The notes below the pieces were generated by a model. That model did no database searches. It saw only the letters and a program-made list of their open reading frames with translations, and had not been told where the DNA came from. 64,000 nucleotides of DNA from Ichthyophis bannanicus (lineage: Eukaryota > Chordata > Amphibia > Gymnophiona > Ichthyophiidae), in assembly GCA_033557465.1 (NCBI GenBank), contig CM066033.1, positions 705,035,637 through 705,099,636 of the forward strand, written 5' to 3'. Positions 12,111-23,188 of the stretch are shown piece by piece. How positions within the stretch are numbered: the first letter of the stretch is position 1; every line of letters begins with the position of its first letter. Made by a program: the position numbers and the translations under genes.

Positions 12111-13147
12111 ACCTTCAAGATTGGCATCTGTCTCAGCAAGTGAGGGATATCCTTCATGCTTCCAGAAAGCCTTCTACTAGGCGTTCCTATGCTTTTAAAT
12201 GGAAAAGGTTTACCATTTGGTGTGCTGAGAAGGGTTTTAACCCTCTAGCAATACCTTTGAATTCTTTACTAGAGTATATCCTGCATCTTTCCCATGCAGG
12301 CCTCAAAATGAATTCAGTACGGGTCCATTTGAGTGCTATTGCAGCATCTCTCAAGCCTCTCAATGGACAACCTATTTCCTCTCATCCTCTTATTGCAAGA
12401 TTCATGAGAGGCCTTCTTTTAACTAAACCTCCCATTAGACCACCTCCAGTGGCATGGGATTTGAATCTGGTTCTTGGTCAGCTCATGAAGCCTCCCTTTG
12501 AACCCTTAGCCACTACCTCCTTGAAATTTCTTTCCTGGAAAGTTATCTTTCTTATTGCAGTCACCTCAGCTCGCCGCATCAGTGAGCTGCAGGCCTTAGT
12601 GGCTAATCCACCTTATACAAGGTTCCATCATGATAAGGTAGTCCTTAGGACCAATCCACACTTTATGCCTAAAGTGGTCTCACCTTTTCATCTTAACCAA
12701 GAGGTGTACTTACCTGTCTTCTTTCCAGGTCCTCATGCATTAAGTGCAGAGAGGAATCTTCATACCCTGGATTGTAAGAGGGCTCTTGCCTTTTACTTAC
12801 AAAGGACACAGCAACATAGAAAGTCTTCTCAGCTCTTTGTTGCTTTTGATCCCTCTCATTTGGGACTTCCAGTCTCTAAATGAACACTGTCCAATTGGAT
12901 TGCTCAGTGTATTTCTTTCGCCTATCAGAGCAAGAATCTTTCTCTGGAGGGCCATGTCACAGCTCACAATGTGAGGGCCATGGCAACCTCTATGGCTCAT
13001 CTAAATTCTGTGTCCATCGACCAGATCTGTCGAGCGGCCACCTGGGCCTCGGTTCATACCTTCACAGCCCATTACTGCTTGGACAAGGACTCCCGCCGGG
13101 ATGCCTTGTTTGGTCAGGCTGTTCTCAAACACCTGTTCCATGCTTAA
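11651..13147 (+). pseudogene. DIRS B tyrosine recombinase, one stop codon
   Basis: The frame is open from before 11651, and the recombinase domain itself starts near 12110 (SRKPSTRRSYAFKWKRF). Catalytic residues are visible: the first Arg in TSARRISELQAL, His-x-x-Arg in TAHNVR, and the Tyr in FTAHYCLD. It would join the linear or circular cDNA to the target in place of an integrase. A TGA at 12881-12883 stands where E has an Arg (SKRTLS), consistent with CGA to TGA decay. Coding then continues in frame to the TAA at 13145-13147. The first 450 bases overlap the RNase H and MT coding in another frame. Confidence 0.88.
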
Positions 13148-13261
13148 TCAACTCCTGCCCTCCATCCCTGGTTGGATGCCTGAGATCCATGGGAGGAGGT
13201 AGAGCCCTTCTCAGGGTCTCACAACCTTGGGGATCTCCCAGGCATCTCTAGCTGGGGAGTC

Positions 13262-13357
13262 CCCATATGTGAAGACTCATTCCTGCTTGTTTCTGGAGAT
13301 AGCACAGTTACTTAACTGTAACAGGTGATCTCGGAACAGCAGAAATAAGTCTTCACA
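13262..13357 (+). repeat. ICR of DIRS B
   Basis: CCCATATGTGAAGACTCATT onward is the complement of the left tip. Then come ATA and GCACAGTTACTTAACTGTAA, the complement of the right tip with one change. The predicted circle-junction trinucleotide is TAT. Confidence 0.88.
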
Positions 13358-13440
13358 ACCCACCCTCCTCCCCTAGGAATTGTATCTTTCTATCTATCTT
13401 TCCTTTCCTCTCTCTCTCTTTGTCTCAGCTTTAAAACTCG

Positions 13441-13630
13441 AACTGGAGAGAGGCGGTTAGGAAAGGCGGGAAGGCAGCGCGCAGGTGCTGTGGGATGCTC
13501 CCAAAAGCTTTCCTTTTTTGGGACGCTTGGGAGCGTTCCCGCGCAGGCTCCGTCGGTACCAACGTACCTATATGTGAAGACTTATTCCTGCTGTTCCCAG
13601 AGATCACCTGTTACAGGTAAGTAACTGTGC
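13441..13630 (+). repeat. Right inverted terminal repeat and tip of DIRS B
   Basis: AACTGGAGAGAGGCGG is the inverse of the inner end of the left repeat. The ITR part ends near 13602, and the unique tip ATCACCTGTTACAGGTAAGT runs on to GTGC at 13630. Confidence 0.88.
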
Positions 13631-13633
13631 TCT

Positions 13634-13880
13634 ATAGCATTCTCAGAAGTTCTACCTGTTCATGGTAAGGGGGTAGAAAGGCTGCATCACATAAACAACT
13701 TTAATACATGGCTCCAAATCTGGTGCAAACAAGAAGGATTTAGATACATAGGCGACTGGGGAAACATATGGATCAACAAGAGACTATACTGTACTGATGG
13801 ACTACATCTCTCCGCTGCAGGGAAAAGGATCCTAAGTGAAAAGTTTAGGCAGTATGTGGACAGGCATTTAAACTAGGGAA
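13634..13880 (+). pseudogene. LINE ORF1 esterase domain (second part)
   Basis: Downstream of DIRS B one frame reads like the end of the LINE ORF1 esterase: a valine-leucine-proline block near 13650, a CKQEGFRYIGDW stretch, and DGLHLSAAGKRIL with the catalytic Asp-x-x-His pair. It ends near a stop at 13875. It matches the part missing after 7900, so DIRS B split one domain. Confidence 0.7.
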
Positions 13881-14466
13881 AGGGAGTGACAGATGGAGAG
13901 GGACAAGTTCAGTACGTCACTCCCAGCAAAAGTGAAACAACATTGGAGACAGCCACACTTTTGAACAATATATCAATGGCAAGCGAGAAGGGGTGTGTAG
14001 AACAAAACCCATGCCAAAGCCAGGCAAAGCCATTTAACAAATGCTGGAATGACAGAGCTTCAGAAGAGTTATGGGATGACATCAAGAAGATTGTTTTGAA
14101 AGAAAATGAAAAGTCTCCATAAAAGGTCAAAAAGCAAAAACGACCAAAATGGATGATGAAAGAAACTCTGAAAATTGTCCAGAAACACAGAAAAGCTAAA
14201 GCAAGAGGAGAAAGAGATGCAATCGCAGAACTCAGAGATTTCCAAAGTGCAGCAAGACAAGACAAGGAGAGAAGTATTATAATGGCACATGCAATTAAAT
14301 AGAATAGGAAACTGTTAGAGGAAGAACAAGATTGGCTTTCCTAAAGCTATGTGAGTTAAAGAAAAAATTCCAACCTCGAATTGGAATGCTACAAGATGCT
14401 CAAGGATCCATATTGAATGATGCTAAGAAAATCAAGAAAAGATGGAAAGAATATTATACATTATAG

Positions 14467-14769
14467 TGGGAGGAGTGGCCTAGTGGTTAGGACATGGTAC
14501 CTCAGACCAGAGGGCTGGGAGGGTTCAAGTCCCACCTGGGGACAGCAATCTCAGGCTGCAGGGACTGGGGTTTCTAGTCCTATAGGCACTCCTTGTGGCC
14601 TTGGGCAAACCACTTAACCCTCAGTTGCCTCAGGTACACATAGATTGTGAGCCCTTTGGGGACAAGGGGGAATGTATCCAGTACCTGTTTATAGTAATTA
14701 CATAATGTAAAACCACTTTGATTGAAGGATAAGGCAGTATTGAAAATTGAATAAATAAATAAATAAATA
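14467..14769 (+). mobile_element. tRNA-derived SINE with MIR-like core
   Basis: The head has a Pol III A-box-like GTGGCCTAGTGGTTAGG near 14476 and a B box GGTTCAAGTCC at 14522-14532. A core follows that resembles CORE-SINEs (CCTTGGGCAAACCACTTAAC), then a LINE-like tail with TAGATTGTGAGCCC and an (ATAA)n end. It lies inside the RTE LINE. It is not a functional tRNA gene because the acceptor stem and cloverleaf are degenerate. Confidence 0.85.
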
Positions 14770-15421
14770 CCATAAAGATCAAATGAACCAACAGCCATTT
14801 CAACCTGTACCTTATGATCAGGAACCATTGGTGATAACAGAAGAAGTCAAAGCAGTATTGAAAGTCTTATCAAAGAACAAAGCACCGGGTATTGATGGCA
14901 TTCCTATTGAAGTATTAGTGCAACTGTTAGCATACTTACAAGGCTCAGCCAGGAAATTTTGAAGACATCATCATGGCCAATTGAGTGGAAAAGATCTGTG
15001 TTATTACCAATACTAAAGAAAGGTGATCCAACTGACTGTGGAAATTATCGCACAATCGCTCTAATCCCACATGTCTGTAAGATTCTACTAAAGATTATTC
15101 AGCAGAGACTACAACCATACCTGGAACAAGAACTGCCTGAAGTTCAAGCAGGGTTCAGGAAAGGGCAAGGAACACGGGACATCATCACGGATGTGAGATG
15201 GATCCTTGAAAAGACAAAATAATACCAAAAAGATATCTATATGTGTTATAGACTACAACAATGCTTTTGACTGTATAAACCATGACAAACTCTGGTCCAC
15301 ATTAAGTAGCATAGGTATACCAGAACACCTGATAGTTCTCTTGCGCAACCTTTACAGTGATCAAGAAGCAACAGTGCGAACAGAACAAGGAGAAACAGAA
15401 TAGTTTAAAATCAGCAAAGGT

Positions 15422-17018
15422 TGCCACCCACCCGCTCCCTAACCTTGAGGGTTTGAGGAGGGGTCGGCCTTGAGGTTGAGGTTGTAGTTGTGAAGGTCGA
15501 ATGATAAGGCAGGCAAAAGAATATTTTTTTACATAAGGATTTATTTCTCCCGCTCCGTGGTGGAATGAAACAGGCGTAAAGGAATATATATTAGCCAAAG
15601 TAGGAACAAAGGAAAAACAGGTTCTTCAAATGCTGTGCTCAAAAATGTCCTTCAATACTGGAGTTCACATTCCGTCATGTGACCTCTACTTTTAAATCAA
15701 TTAAACAAGGAGAAAACAATAATGTTCCTGTACTGTAACCAAGTTATGCTTCAGCTTATTTTTACCGCTTCATAAGCTCTTCAGCCAGGTACTTAAACAG
15801 CATACATTTTAGGATATCATAGCAAATGACCATTCAAGCTTTGCTTTACTAATTTGTCAATCAGACAGGTTGAGCAGTCCATTGGTTGATTCAGTTCAAT
15901 CATTGGCAAAGGAGAAGCCAAGGGCATTTCTACTTCAGGACTCTTCTCTGATTGCACTAACTTCTGGTCAGGAATTGCTCGTTTATCTAAGAATTCTTTG
16001 AACTCTCTAAGGAGTAATTCAGCCTGCTTTCTAACTGGGCTGGGCTGAGGATTTACTCCTTCCTTGGGTAAGTAATTGTTTGCAGACTTTACTTCAGGAA
16101 AGCAAGTAATGTCGTCTCTGTTAAAACATTCATTCAATGCACTGGAGTTACCCCTCCCCCACTTGTCTCTGTAAGTAAGTGTCGGGTTAGCCAGTTCAGT
16201 TGTATGAGGAGTGCTTCTAAAGAGTGCTTCAAACATAGGACCTTCTAATTCCTCCCGGCTTATATCTCTCCCATACAGGTCAGCTGTGTTCTCTCTATTA
16301 GCCTGCTTGCTAAGTCTTTCAGCTGTCTGGTGAGAATAGCTGGGTTTGTTTAAACGAGTTTCAGGCTGCAGCCAACTGCCTTCATAATGCCTGAATCTGT
16401 CCTGAGTTTTAAAATTAGCATTCACTCTTTCTGGCTGCTCATAAACCTTGTCATCTGAATTAAACACACCATGTACCTTGTATTGAGGATTGTCTGAGAA
16501 TTCCTTGCCACTCTGCCTTCCTTTCCATGGGTCAGCTTTCCCCTCCAGAAGCCTGGGCTTTATCCCTGGGTCTCTCAGTGCTTCACACCTCTCTTGTTCC
16601 CAGAAGGTTCTTTGAGGCACTGAGTATCCCTGGTACCTGCTTCTTGGTTCTGAATCCCTTCTCCTAGGATTACAGCTGGGCAGTGTTTCTCCTTCTAAGT
16701 CAAGGGTTTCTGCATCAAAGGCTGCTTCCTGCCTTTCACGTTGCTTCCTTCCTCCTTGCCTTGCTCCGTCTCTCCTCTCTCTCTCTCTTGTCTCTCTCTG
16801 TTTAACAAGCTGCCTCTGCTTTGGGCAGCCCGCCTCCTGCTAGGGCGTGCCCAATCAGTAACTCTGCTTCTCCCTTCCCCCGAGGTGAGCTGTGTTAGCT
16901 GATTAGCCATGTGTTTCTTGTTCTGAGCAGAGAAAATCCTGCATTTACCTGCAGTACCAAAACCTTCCACCGGGTCACCATCTGTTTCCATGGCTTCTGG
17001 GGAAGCTACCACGTCACA
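15422..17018 (-). mobile_element. Solo LTR (1.6 kb) carrying an ORF
   Basis: The ends are TG...CA: on the minus strand it begins TGTGACGTGG and ends GGGTGGCA. It is flanked by AGGT at 15418-15421 and again at 17019-17022, a perfect 4-bp target duplication, and it cleanly splits the RTE RT domain. An AATAAA-type signal lies near its 3' end (complement of 15538-15545). No internal retroviral region is present, so it is most likely the product of LTR-LTR recombination. Its plan matches the Gypsy LTR at 58310-59645. Confidence 0.8.
15817..16620 (-). CDS. LTR-encoded ORF, 267 codons, function unknown
   Basis: It has an open frame from ATG at 16620 to a stop at 15817 and fills half of the solo LTR. 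The protein is polar, with Arg/Glu/Asn-rich stretches, no membrane segment and no catalytic motif I recognise. Its end has LLLREFKEFLDKR, a run of acidic and Pro residues, and QPMDCSTC. That recalls the C-termini of the other two LTR ORFs here (a short helical block, then an acidic patch with Met-Asp-Cys or Met-Glu-Cys). An open frame in a solo LTR suggests a young copy or past selection on the ORF. Homology among the three is weak by eye and needs profile comparison. Confidence 0.55.
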   Translation of the reverse strand: MPQRTFWEQERCEALRDPGIKPRLLEGKADPWKGRQSGKEFSDNPQYKVHGVFNSDDKVYEQPERVNANFKTQDRFRHYEGSWLQPETRLNKPSYSHQTAERLSKQANRENTADLYGRDISREELEGPMFEALFRSTPHTTELANPTLTYRDKWGRGNSSALNECFNRDDITCFPEVKSANNYLPKEGVNPQPSPVRKQAELLLREFKEFLDKRAIPDQKLVQSEKSPEVEMPLASPLPMIELNQPMDCSTCLIDKLVKQSLNGHLL

Positions 17019-17909
17019 AGGTGTACAATAAGGCTGCATACTTTCCCCCTACCTGCTTAATTTATATGCAGAACAAATCATCAGAGAAGCAGGACTGTAT
17101 GAAGACAATCGAGGTGTGAAGATTTGTGGAAGACTCATCAACAATCTCCACTATGCTGATGATACCACATTACTGGCCGAAAGTGAAGATGATTTGAAAG
17201 ATTTTCTTCTCAAGATCAAGGAACATAGTCTTAAAATGAGCCTGTATCTTAATGTAAAGAAGACAAAATCCTGACAGTTGGCAAAATCAATAAGTTCATT
17301 GTTGATGGAGAAGAAATTGAAATAGTGACAAGTTTAACCTATTTGGGTCAACTATTAATAAAGAAATCTGGCAGCGCATTGCTCTTGGCAGAATGGCTAT
17401 GAAGGACCTAGACAAGATTCTCAAGAGCAGAAATTTCTCCATACAAAGATTTGACTTGTTCAAGCCATGGTATTTTCGATAACATCATATGGATGCGAAA
17501 GTTGGACAGTGAAAAAGATAGGAAGAAAATCATTGCCTTTGAATTATAGTACTGGTGACAAATTCTGTGTATTCAATGGACTGCCTGAAGAACAAACCAG
17601 TTTGTACTAGAGGAAATCAAACCTAAACTTTCCTTAGAAACTCAGATGACAAGACTTCGACTTTCATACTTTGGTCACTTCATGCGAAAAAAGAGATCAT
17701 TCGAGAAAGAGATTATACTTGGCAAGGTAGAAGAACAACACAAGAGAAGAAGACCAGCAATGAGATGGATCGGTGCAATAACTGCAGCTATGGGTGCCAC
17801 TCTATCAACAATGAGCTGCCCGACTGAAGACCGAACACAGCTTAGAACAACTATGCAGGGGATCGCCATGAGCCGACACCGACTCGACGGCACTTAACAA
17901 CAACAACAT

Positions 17910-18819
17910 GCCAGCCATGGGGAGGCTACACTCCATTTGTTGGATGGCAAGTGAACCCTAGCCTACCTGGAGGAATAAAGTTGTACTAATGTTCCACCCA
18001 ACTGTTCACCTCCTTTGGCCCCAGCAAGCTAGATGCGGCCGTCTCCAATTGCATGCTGTCCATTTGGGTAGCAGACTGCATATCCTTCGCCTATGCTCAG
18101 GCAGGTCTGAGCCTTGATGGGCATGTCACGGCTCACAATGTCCGAGGCATGGCTGCATTGGTGGCCAACTTGCATTCTCTCTCCATGGAGGAGAATTGTA
18201 GGGCTGAACTGTGATTCTCTGTCCACACGTTCACAGCCCATTACTGTCTGGATGAGGATTCCCGATGGGACAGCAATTTTGGCCAACCCATACTCCAGCA
18301 TCTCTTTGGGACCTAGGTTCACCTTTCCCAATGGCCCTTCTGTCCATCCAGGTTACCAAAGGTACTCTGTGTTGATGTACGCTGTGGACGCTGAGTCAAT
18401 CGAGTCCTCTTCGGGGACTACCCACGCTGTTTCTTCCGGTTCTCCAGTTTCATGGTCCCTGTTGAGCTTGTTTTCTCAGTTTCAGTAGCTTGTAGCTTAC
18501 TTCCTGCTTTTCCATGGAGAAAGTGTAGTTACTCATGTGTTGTAGGTGTTTTTTGTGGAGAGCAGGAATAAGTCCTCACAACTCTCCCACCTCCCCAAGA
18601 ATTTGTGTTTTCTGGCTATTAGCTTGGTTATCAAACTGGAGATAAGATGGTACCACGGCATGTGAAAAAGCAGGCACACATGCGTGGTGGAGACTTCCAA
18701 AAGCTTCCAATGGAAGCTGGGGAGAGTTCCCATGTGGGGCTTCATAGGGGCATTACCCATATGTGAGAATTTATTCCTGCTGTCCATGGAGAACACCTGC
18801 TACATGTGAGTAACCATGC
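17910..18819 (+). pseudogene. DIRS copy C, 3' stump: recombinase end, ICR remnant and right ITR
   Basis: From about 17990 to 18315 the sequence follows the recombinase C-terminus of B: the HxxR segment in GGCATGTCACGGCTCACAAT, then the Tyr segment CCCATTACTGTCTGGATGAG. A degraded ICR half (18530-18585) and a right repeat (18640-18819) follow, ending in GTGAGTAACCATGC. Everything upstream is gone. It directly abuts the left tip of D. Confidence 0.75.
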
Positions 18820-18821
18820 AT

Positions 18822-18981
18822 CTCCAGGAACAAGCAGGAATGAGTCTTCACATATGGGTACGTCAGTACCGACGGAGTCTGCGCGGGAACGCTCCCCAGC
18901 ATCCAATCAGAATGCTTTTGGAAGCATCCCAACACGCCTGCATGCTGCCTTCCCGCCTTTCCCAACTGCCTCTCCTCAGTT
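18822..18981 (+). repeat. Left inverted terminal repeat of DIRS D
   Basis: Same family as the B left repeat, with CGTCAGTACCGACG in place of the perfect palindrome. It pairs with 25745-25905. Confidence 0.88.
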
Positions 18982-19203
18982 TTCGTTTTTCCACGGAGCC
19001 GGCAGGACGTCCTCCTGTCACCGCAGAAAATTCTTCTTTTATTTTTGTTTTTTCTTGTGGTCGCATCTACCTTCCCTCGACACACCAGTAACGCCGGTGT
19101 AATCTTTTCTCTTTTCTCTTCAAGTATTTCCTTTTGTGGAAACATTTTTTTTCCTGTTAGTGCCTGACAGGTTTCAGCCTGCTAGGCCTCTCCACTTTCC
19201 CTC

Positions 19204-21550
19204 ATGGAAATGCTAGCCACTAGAACCTGTTTCAACTGTGGCGCTGCCAAATTAGTTTTAGACACCCATAATTGGTGCCTTCCAAGTTTGGGACCCAAAC
19301 ACCATACGCTGGAGTGTCCCTCCTGCACTACTATTCCTGTAAGAAGTTTTCAGCATCGAGCTCAACTCGATACGCCGTTCCCCTCAGAGCTGAGGGTACC
19401 AGCTACATCTTCTTTTTCGCAGGATCAGGTAACCAAACAAAAGTCTGTAAAGACTAGCCAGTCCTCGGGTGGTAGATCTCATGTACATGATAGAGATGCC
19501 TTTCGGCTTGCCCCCGAGGACATATTGGCAAAACCCCGGCGGGAGGCTTCTGCCTCAAAAGCATTAACGGGGTTTCAGGTTGTTCCCAGGGTTTTTACCT
19601 CGGTGAACATACCTGAGCCATGCCCGGTGGTGGTATCCGCTTTGAGCGGTGCCGGTACCCCGGCATCGGCAATGGTGCTGGATGAAATATTTATTTATTT
19701 ATTTAGCTGTATTTATATTCCGCTTTTCACCGGGTCAAAGCGGTCAATTGGGGGATACATTTAACACGAGGGGATATGACACACATACGTTAATACTTAC
19801 AGGGAACATGGGCAATGGAGGGTTAAGTGGCTTGCCCAAGACCACAAGGAGTGTCTATAGGACTAGAAATCCCAGTCCCTCCGGCCTGAGATTGCTGTCC
19901 CCAGGTGGGACTTGAACCCCCGGCCTTCCAGCCTGAAGTACCTTGTCCTAACCACTAGACCACTCCTCCCTCTAAATATTCCACACCGATGATCGCAGTC
20001 AAGCGCTCTCGGTATCTTCGGTGCCGCTAGAGCCGCTGCTGACCGATCTTCCCACATCGGCCTTGGTGCTGATATCCGCGTCGGTGCCCTCCAAATCTGC
20101 ATCAATAGACTCGCTTCTTTCGACGCCGAGTCTAGAATCGATCTCTAGTCTGGATGACTGGGTACCGACGTGTCTCGGTACCGACTTCAGATGGTACCGA
20201 AGACATTATACCGATGATCAAGGTCTGCCACACTCGGTTACCTCGGTACCGATAGTGCCGTCACAGACTGATCTTCACATATCGGTGTCACCGTCGGTAC
20301 CGGTCCCGGTACTGGTATCAACATCATCATCGGTGTCGGTACCTCCCATGCTCCTTTCAGCCGGCTCGCTTCCTTCCATACCGAGTTTGGAATCAATCCC
20401 TAGCATGGACGATTTGCTACCGACGAGTTGCGGTACCGGTTTTCAGCGGTACCGTCAACTATCTCTCAAAGATAATCCTATCCTCCACCCCTCCAGCTCT
20501 TCTATTCTACAGAATCTGAATGAACCGGTGGATACTAGAGCTAGTTCTTAACAGATCTAGTTCCTCCTCTTCCTCGAGGACTCCCCTCTGGGGAGATTTC
20601 TTTTCAAGCTTTCCTGCTTGATATGGCCCAGTTACTTGCCATTTCTCTACCTGGTCAGGACCCTGCACCAGGGGATCCACAACCTATACAGATCCCCTGC
20701 AATCCAAAGGAAGTCATTATGTTTCCTTTTCATCAAACCTTGCAGGATCTCTTATTTAGGACATGGGAAACTCCTTTAATGGTGTCCCCACCTTCTAGGG
20801 CAACGGATCTTCTATACAAGGTGCCCCCTTCTCCAGGTTTTCAAAAGCCTCAGCTCCCTCATCATTCTCTTGTTGTAGAATCAGCAATGAGGCATATTAA
20901 GAGTACTAAGAAGCACTCTTCTTATCCGCCAGGTCGTGAGGCTAAAACCTTAGATGCCTTTGAACGTCAAACTTTCCAGGCATCCATGTTTTCAGCAAGA
21001 ATCCCATCATATATTTTCTATATGGGATTATCTCTTGAGGAAGTCATAAAAGATCTACTACCTTTGACCCCTTTCCTCCAAGAGCCTAAAAGAGCAGATT
21101 TTTCTATGCTAGTCAATCATGCTCAAAATATTTCTAAGTTCCTTACTCGTGCTTTCCTGGACTCTTTTGAGTCTGTTAGCAGAACTTCTGCTATAGCCAT
21201 AGGGGCATGACGTAGAGCCTGGCTCCAAGCTTCAGACTTGTACAAATGCTTACAAGATAGACTGGGAAATGCTCCCTGCACTGGAGAGAATCTCTTTAAT
21301 AAAGAGACTTTACTCCAGGCTGCTCAGTTAATTAACCACTGACACTATTGCTTTCAGAGGCTTATCTATGCCTTCCTCTATCCCAGCTTGTAGAAAATCT
21401 ACCAGTAAGCTTTGTTCCCTTAATGGGAGAAGGTTTTATCCATCTTCTACCCATCATACAGATTCTCCCAGGCAGGGGAAACAACAAGCCAGGCTCAGGA
21501 AACCACAACCTCAACGGGTTCAGCAGACCCAGCAGCCGCAGGGTTGCTGA
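19204..21550 (+). pseudogene. DIRS D gag, split by a SINE and broken
   Basis: It starts at ATG 19204 with the cysteine cluster (CFNCGAAK, then DTHNWC, then CPSC). The SINE at 19686-19975 interrupts the Ser-rich part. The middle (19990-20551) has repeated units around TPSLESISSL and IPSLESIPSM, coded with many GGTACC words. The conserved C-terminal domain (20600-21210) shows LDMAQLLAI, QLPHHSLVVESA and Tyr-rich FYMGLSLEE. Stops occur at 20549-20551 and 21208-21210, and the tail is degraded. Its closest relatives here are A and F. Confidence 0.82.
19686..19975 (-). mobile_element. tRNA-derived SINE, minus strand
   Basis: The complement of 19909-19919 is the B box GGTTCAAGTCC, and the complement of 19950-19970 gives the A-box region GTGGTCTAGTGGTTAGG. 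The (ATTT)n at its left is the 3' tail. Same family as the copy at 14467. It sits in D gag. Confidence 0.85.
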
Positions 21551-23004
21551 TACACTTTTCCCTGAATCCTTTTTTTCCTGTTTGAGGTTTAGATCCTGTA
21601 GTTTGCTTCCTACCACTGCAAGCATCTACATCAGTTCCATCCTAAACTTTACATATGTCCTTCTTAAAGAGACATCCTGACTATTAGCTCAAAGAGCTTA
21701 TTAAGATAATTATGCTTTACAGGTAGTATAGTTACTCCTCGTCCTCTACCTACACAGAGGAGTAACAGTTGTCAATAAGGTTGCCATGCCTTTGCCTTTG
21801 ACTTTTTCTCCTGTATCAGCATCTCTCATATTACTTCAAAGATTTACTCCACCGTAAGTCTTCTTTTCAACTCTACCACTCTAAAACATTTGCTCTGTAA
21901 GAGTCATTCCACTTACTGGGGATTTTTCCTTAAGCCCCTAAGTTTTCTTTCAGAGTTGTCTCCCCCTTGCATTCTTCGTTTTCCTGGCAGCTTCTCAGAC
22001 AATAGCGGAGTCTTACCACTCCTACTTATGTCTGTACTTCTTTCCCAGTCTTGGGACCTAAGATTTCTACTGCTGCCCTATCAATAGTTAGAACTGCAGG
22101 GGCTCTTACTGGTTAAACCACTGACTTGCTGACCAAGCTACCAGGGCTTGTTCTCCAATTTCAGTGGTTTCTGGCCTTACCTCTAGTCCCAGATGGTTTA
22201 AAAACCTTTTCTGGCTATTGTTGCAGACACATCACCTTACCTTCTATCCTCAGCCTTCCCCATTCCTTGGGCTTGGCGAAGTAATTGATGATACCTACTG
22301 GCTCTTAAACACCAGTTTTTCTTCTAATTAACCTGCAACATGCTCTCTGCATCTCTACGGAGCAGCTCTACACTATGGGGCCTTGTTAGAGAGCGCATAA
22401 TGTCAGATGGTTAGGAAGGGCTTTACCAAGTCATGCCTACTGGGTTCTCCCTGCCCTTACCATTTCCATTAAAGGCTTCTTAAATAAAGGACACAGACCT
22501 TTAATTAAGGGAAGACCTAAAGAATTATCCAATTCCCTGGATTGCTTCACATCTCCAAGGGACCCCTTCACCAGGGATGGTTTTTTTTTCTTTCAGTATA
22601 GACAATCCTTGTCTTGTCTTTTCCTTCCATCCTCAACTCTTCATGGTGTAATCCATGTTGAGCACAAGAATGCACCATACCCTTTTTACCCTCATTAGGG
22701 GTAAATATGTTATTTCTACTGCATCTTTTTCTCCAGCTACCTACTGGAGTTATGGAAGGTTTCGGACTTACTGTCTGCAGATTTTAAACATCCTCTGCAT
22801 TTTCCAGGTAAGTCTCCATTCCTGGTTATTCAGAGGCTAGAGTTCTTAGAGGACTCTAGAATTCTCTTGCCAGTGAGAAAACTCCCTGGGCTTCCTACCC
22901 ATAACCAGGAACCAGAGATTCTCTAAATATCTTCTCAAGCAGGTACCTCCCTTCTTGTTGTTAGATAAATCTTTCCTTCTCCACATACCCTCTGTCCGGA
23001 CATG

Positions 23005-23187
23005 GGTATGTATACATATATATATATGTATATGGACATCTGCATGTCTGTACCCATATATATATATTTACATATATGATGGATACATCTGTATTTACCT
23101 ATCTATATATATGTATTGCAATATATGATTAGTGCGTAGATATATGTCTATGTACTATTTCGATCTGTCTGCCTAGATATATATATA
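23005..23187. repeat. AT-rich simple repeat
   Basis: Imperfect (AT)n and (GTAT)n tracts such as ACATATATATATATGTATAT. The solo LTR inserted at its right edge, and the repeat resumes at 24645. Confidence 0.8.
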
Positions 23188-23188
23188 C

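Larger units (their letters stand above)
7901..13630 (+). mobile_element. DIRS copy B, full length
   Basis: A 5.7-kb element with left ITR, gag, RT-RNase H-MT, tyrosine recombinase, ICR and right ITR in order. It is inserted in the esterase domain of a LINE ORF1, whose coding resumes at 13634. Gag has one frameshift, the RT frame has one frameshift and several stops, and the recombinase has one stop, so this copy is inactive but recently readable. Confidence 0.92.
13880..17905 (+). pseudogene. RTE/BovB-like LINE, decayed, with two insertions
   Basis: The pieces in order: the linker after the endonuclease (13985-14330, Lys-rich); the start of RT with NKAPGIDGIPIEVL (14875-14930); LKKGDPTDCGNYRTIALI (14959-15222); IDYNNAFDCINHDKLW (15206-15403); NNLHYADDTTLLAE (about 17130-17180); and the RTE-type C-terminal block with RLRLSYFGHFMR and RRPAMRWI (17646-17897). 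It ends in GGCACTTAACAACAACAACA, the RTE-type 3' tail. The SINE and the solo LTR sit between pieces. Stops and frame changes make it inactive. Confidence 0.85.

Noticed and set aside
7901..13630. CRISPR-like or phage-like reading of spaced repeats and the recombinase
   Set aside because: The repeats are ITRs and an ICR, and the recombinase sits with RT and RNase H in DIRS order; the surrounding LINEs and SINEs are eukaryotic.
14467..14560. tRNA gene
   Set aside because: A and B boxes are present, but the sequence continues into a SINE core and A-rich tail and the cloverleaf does not close.
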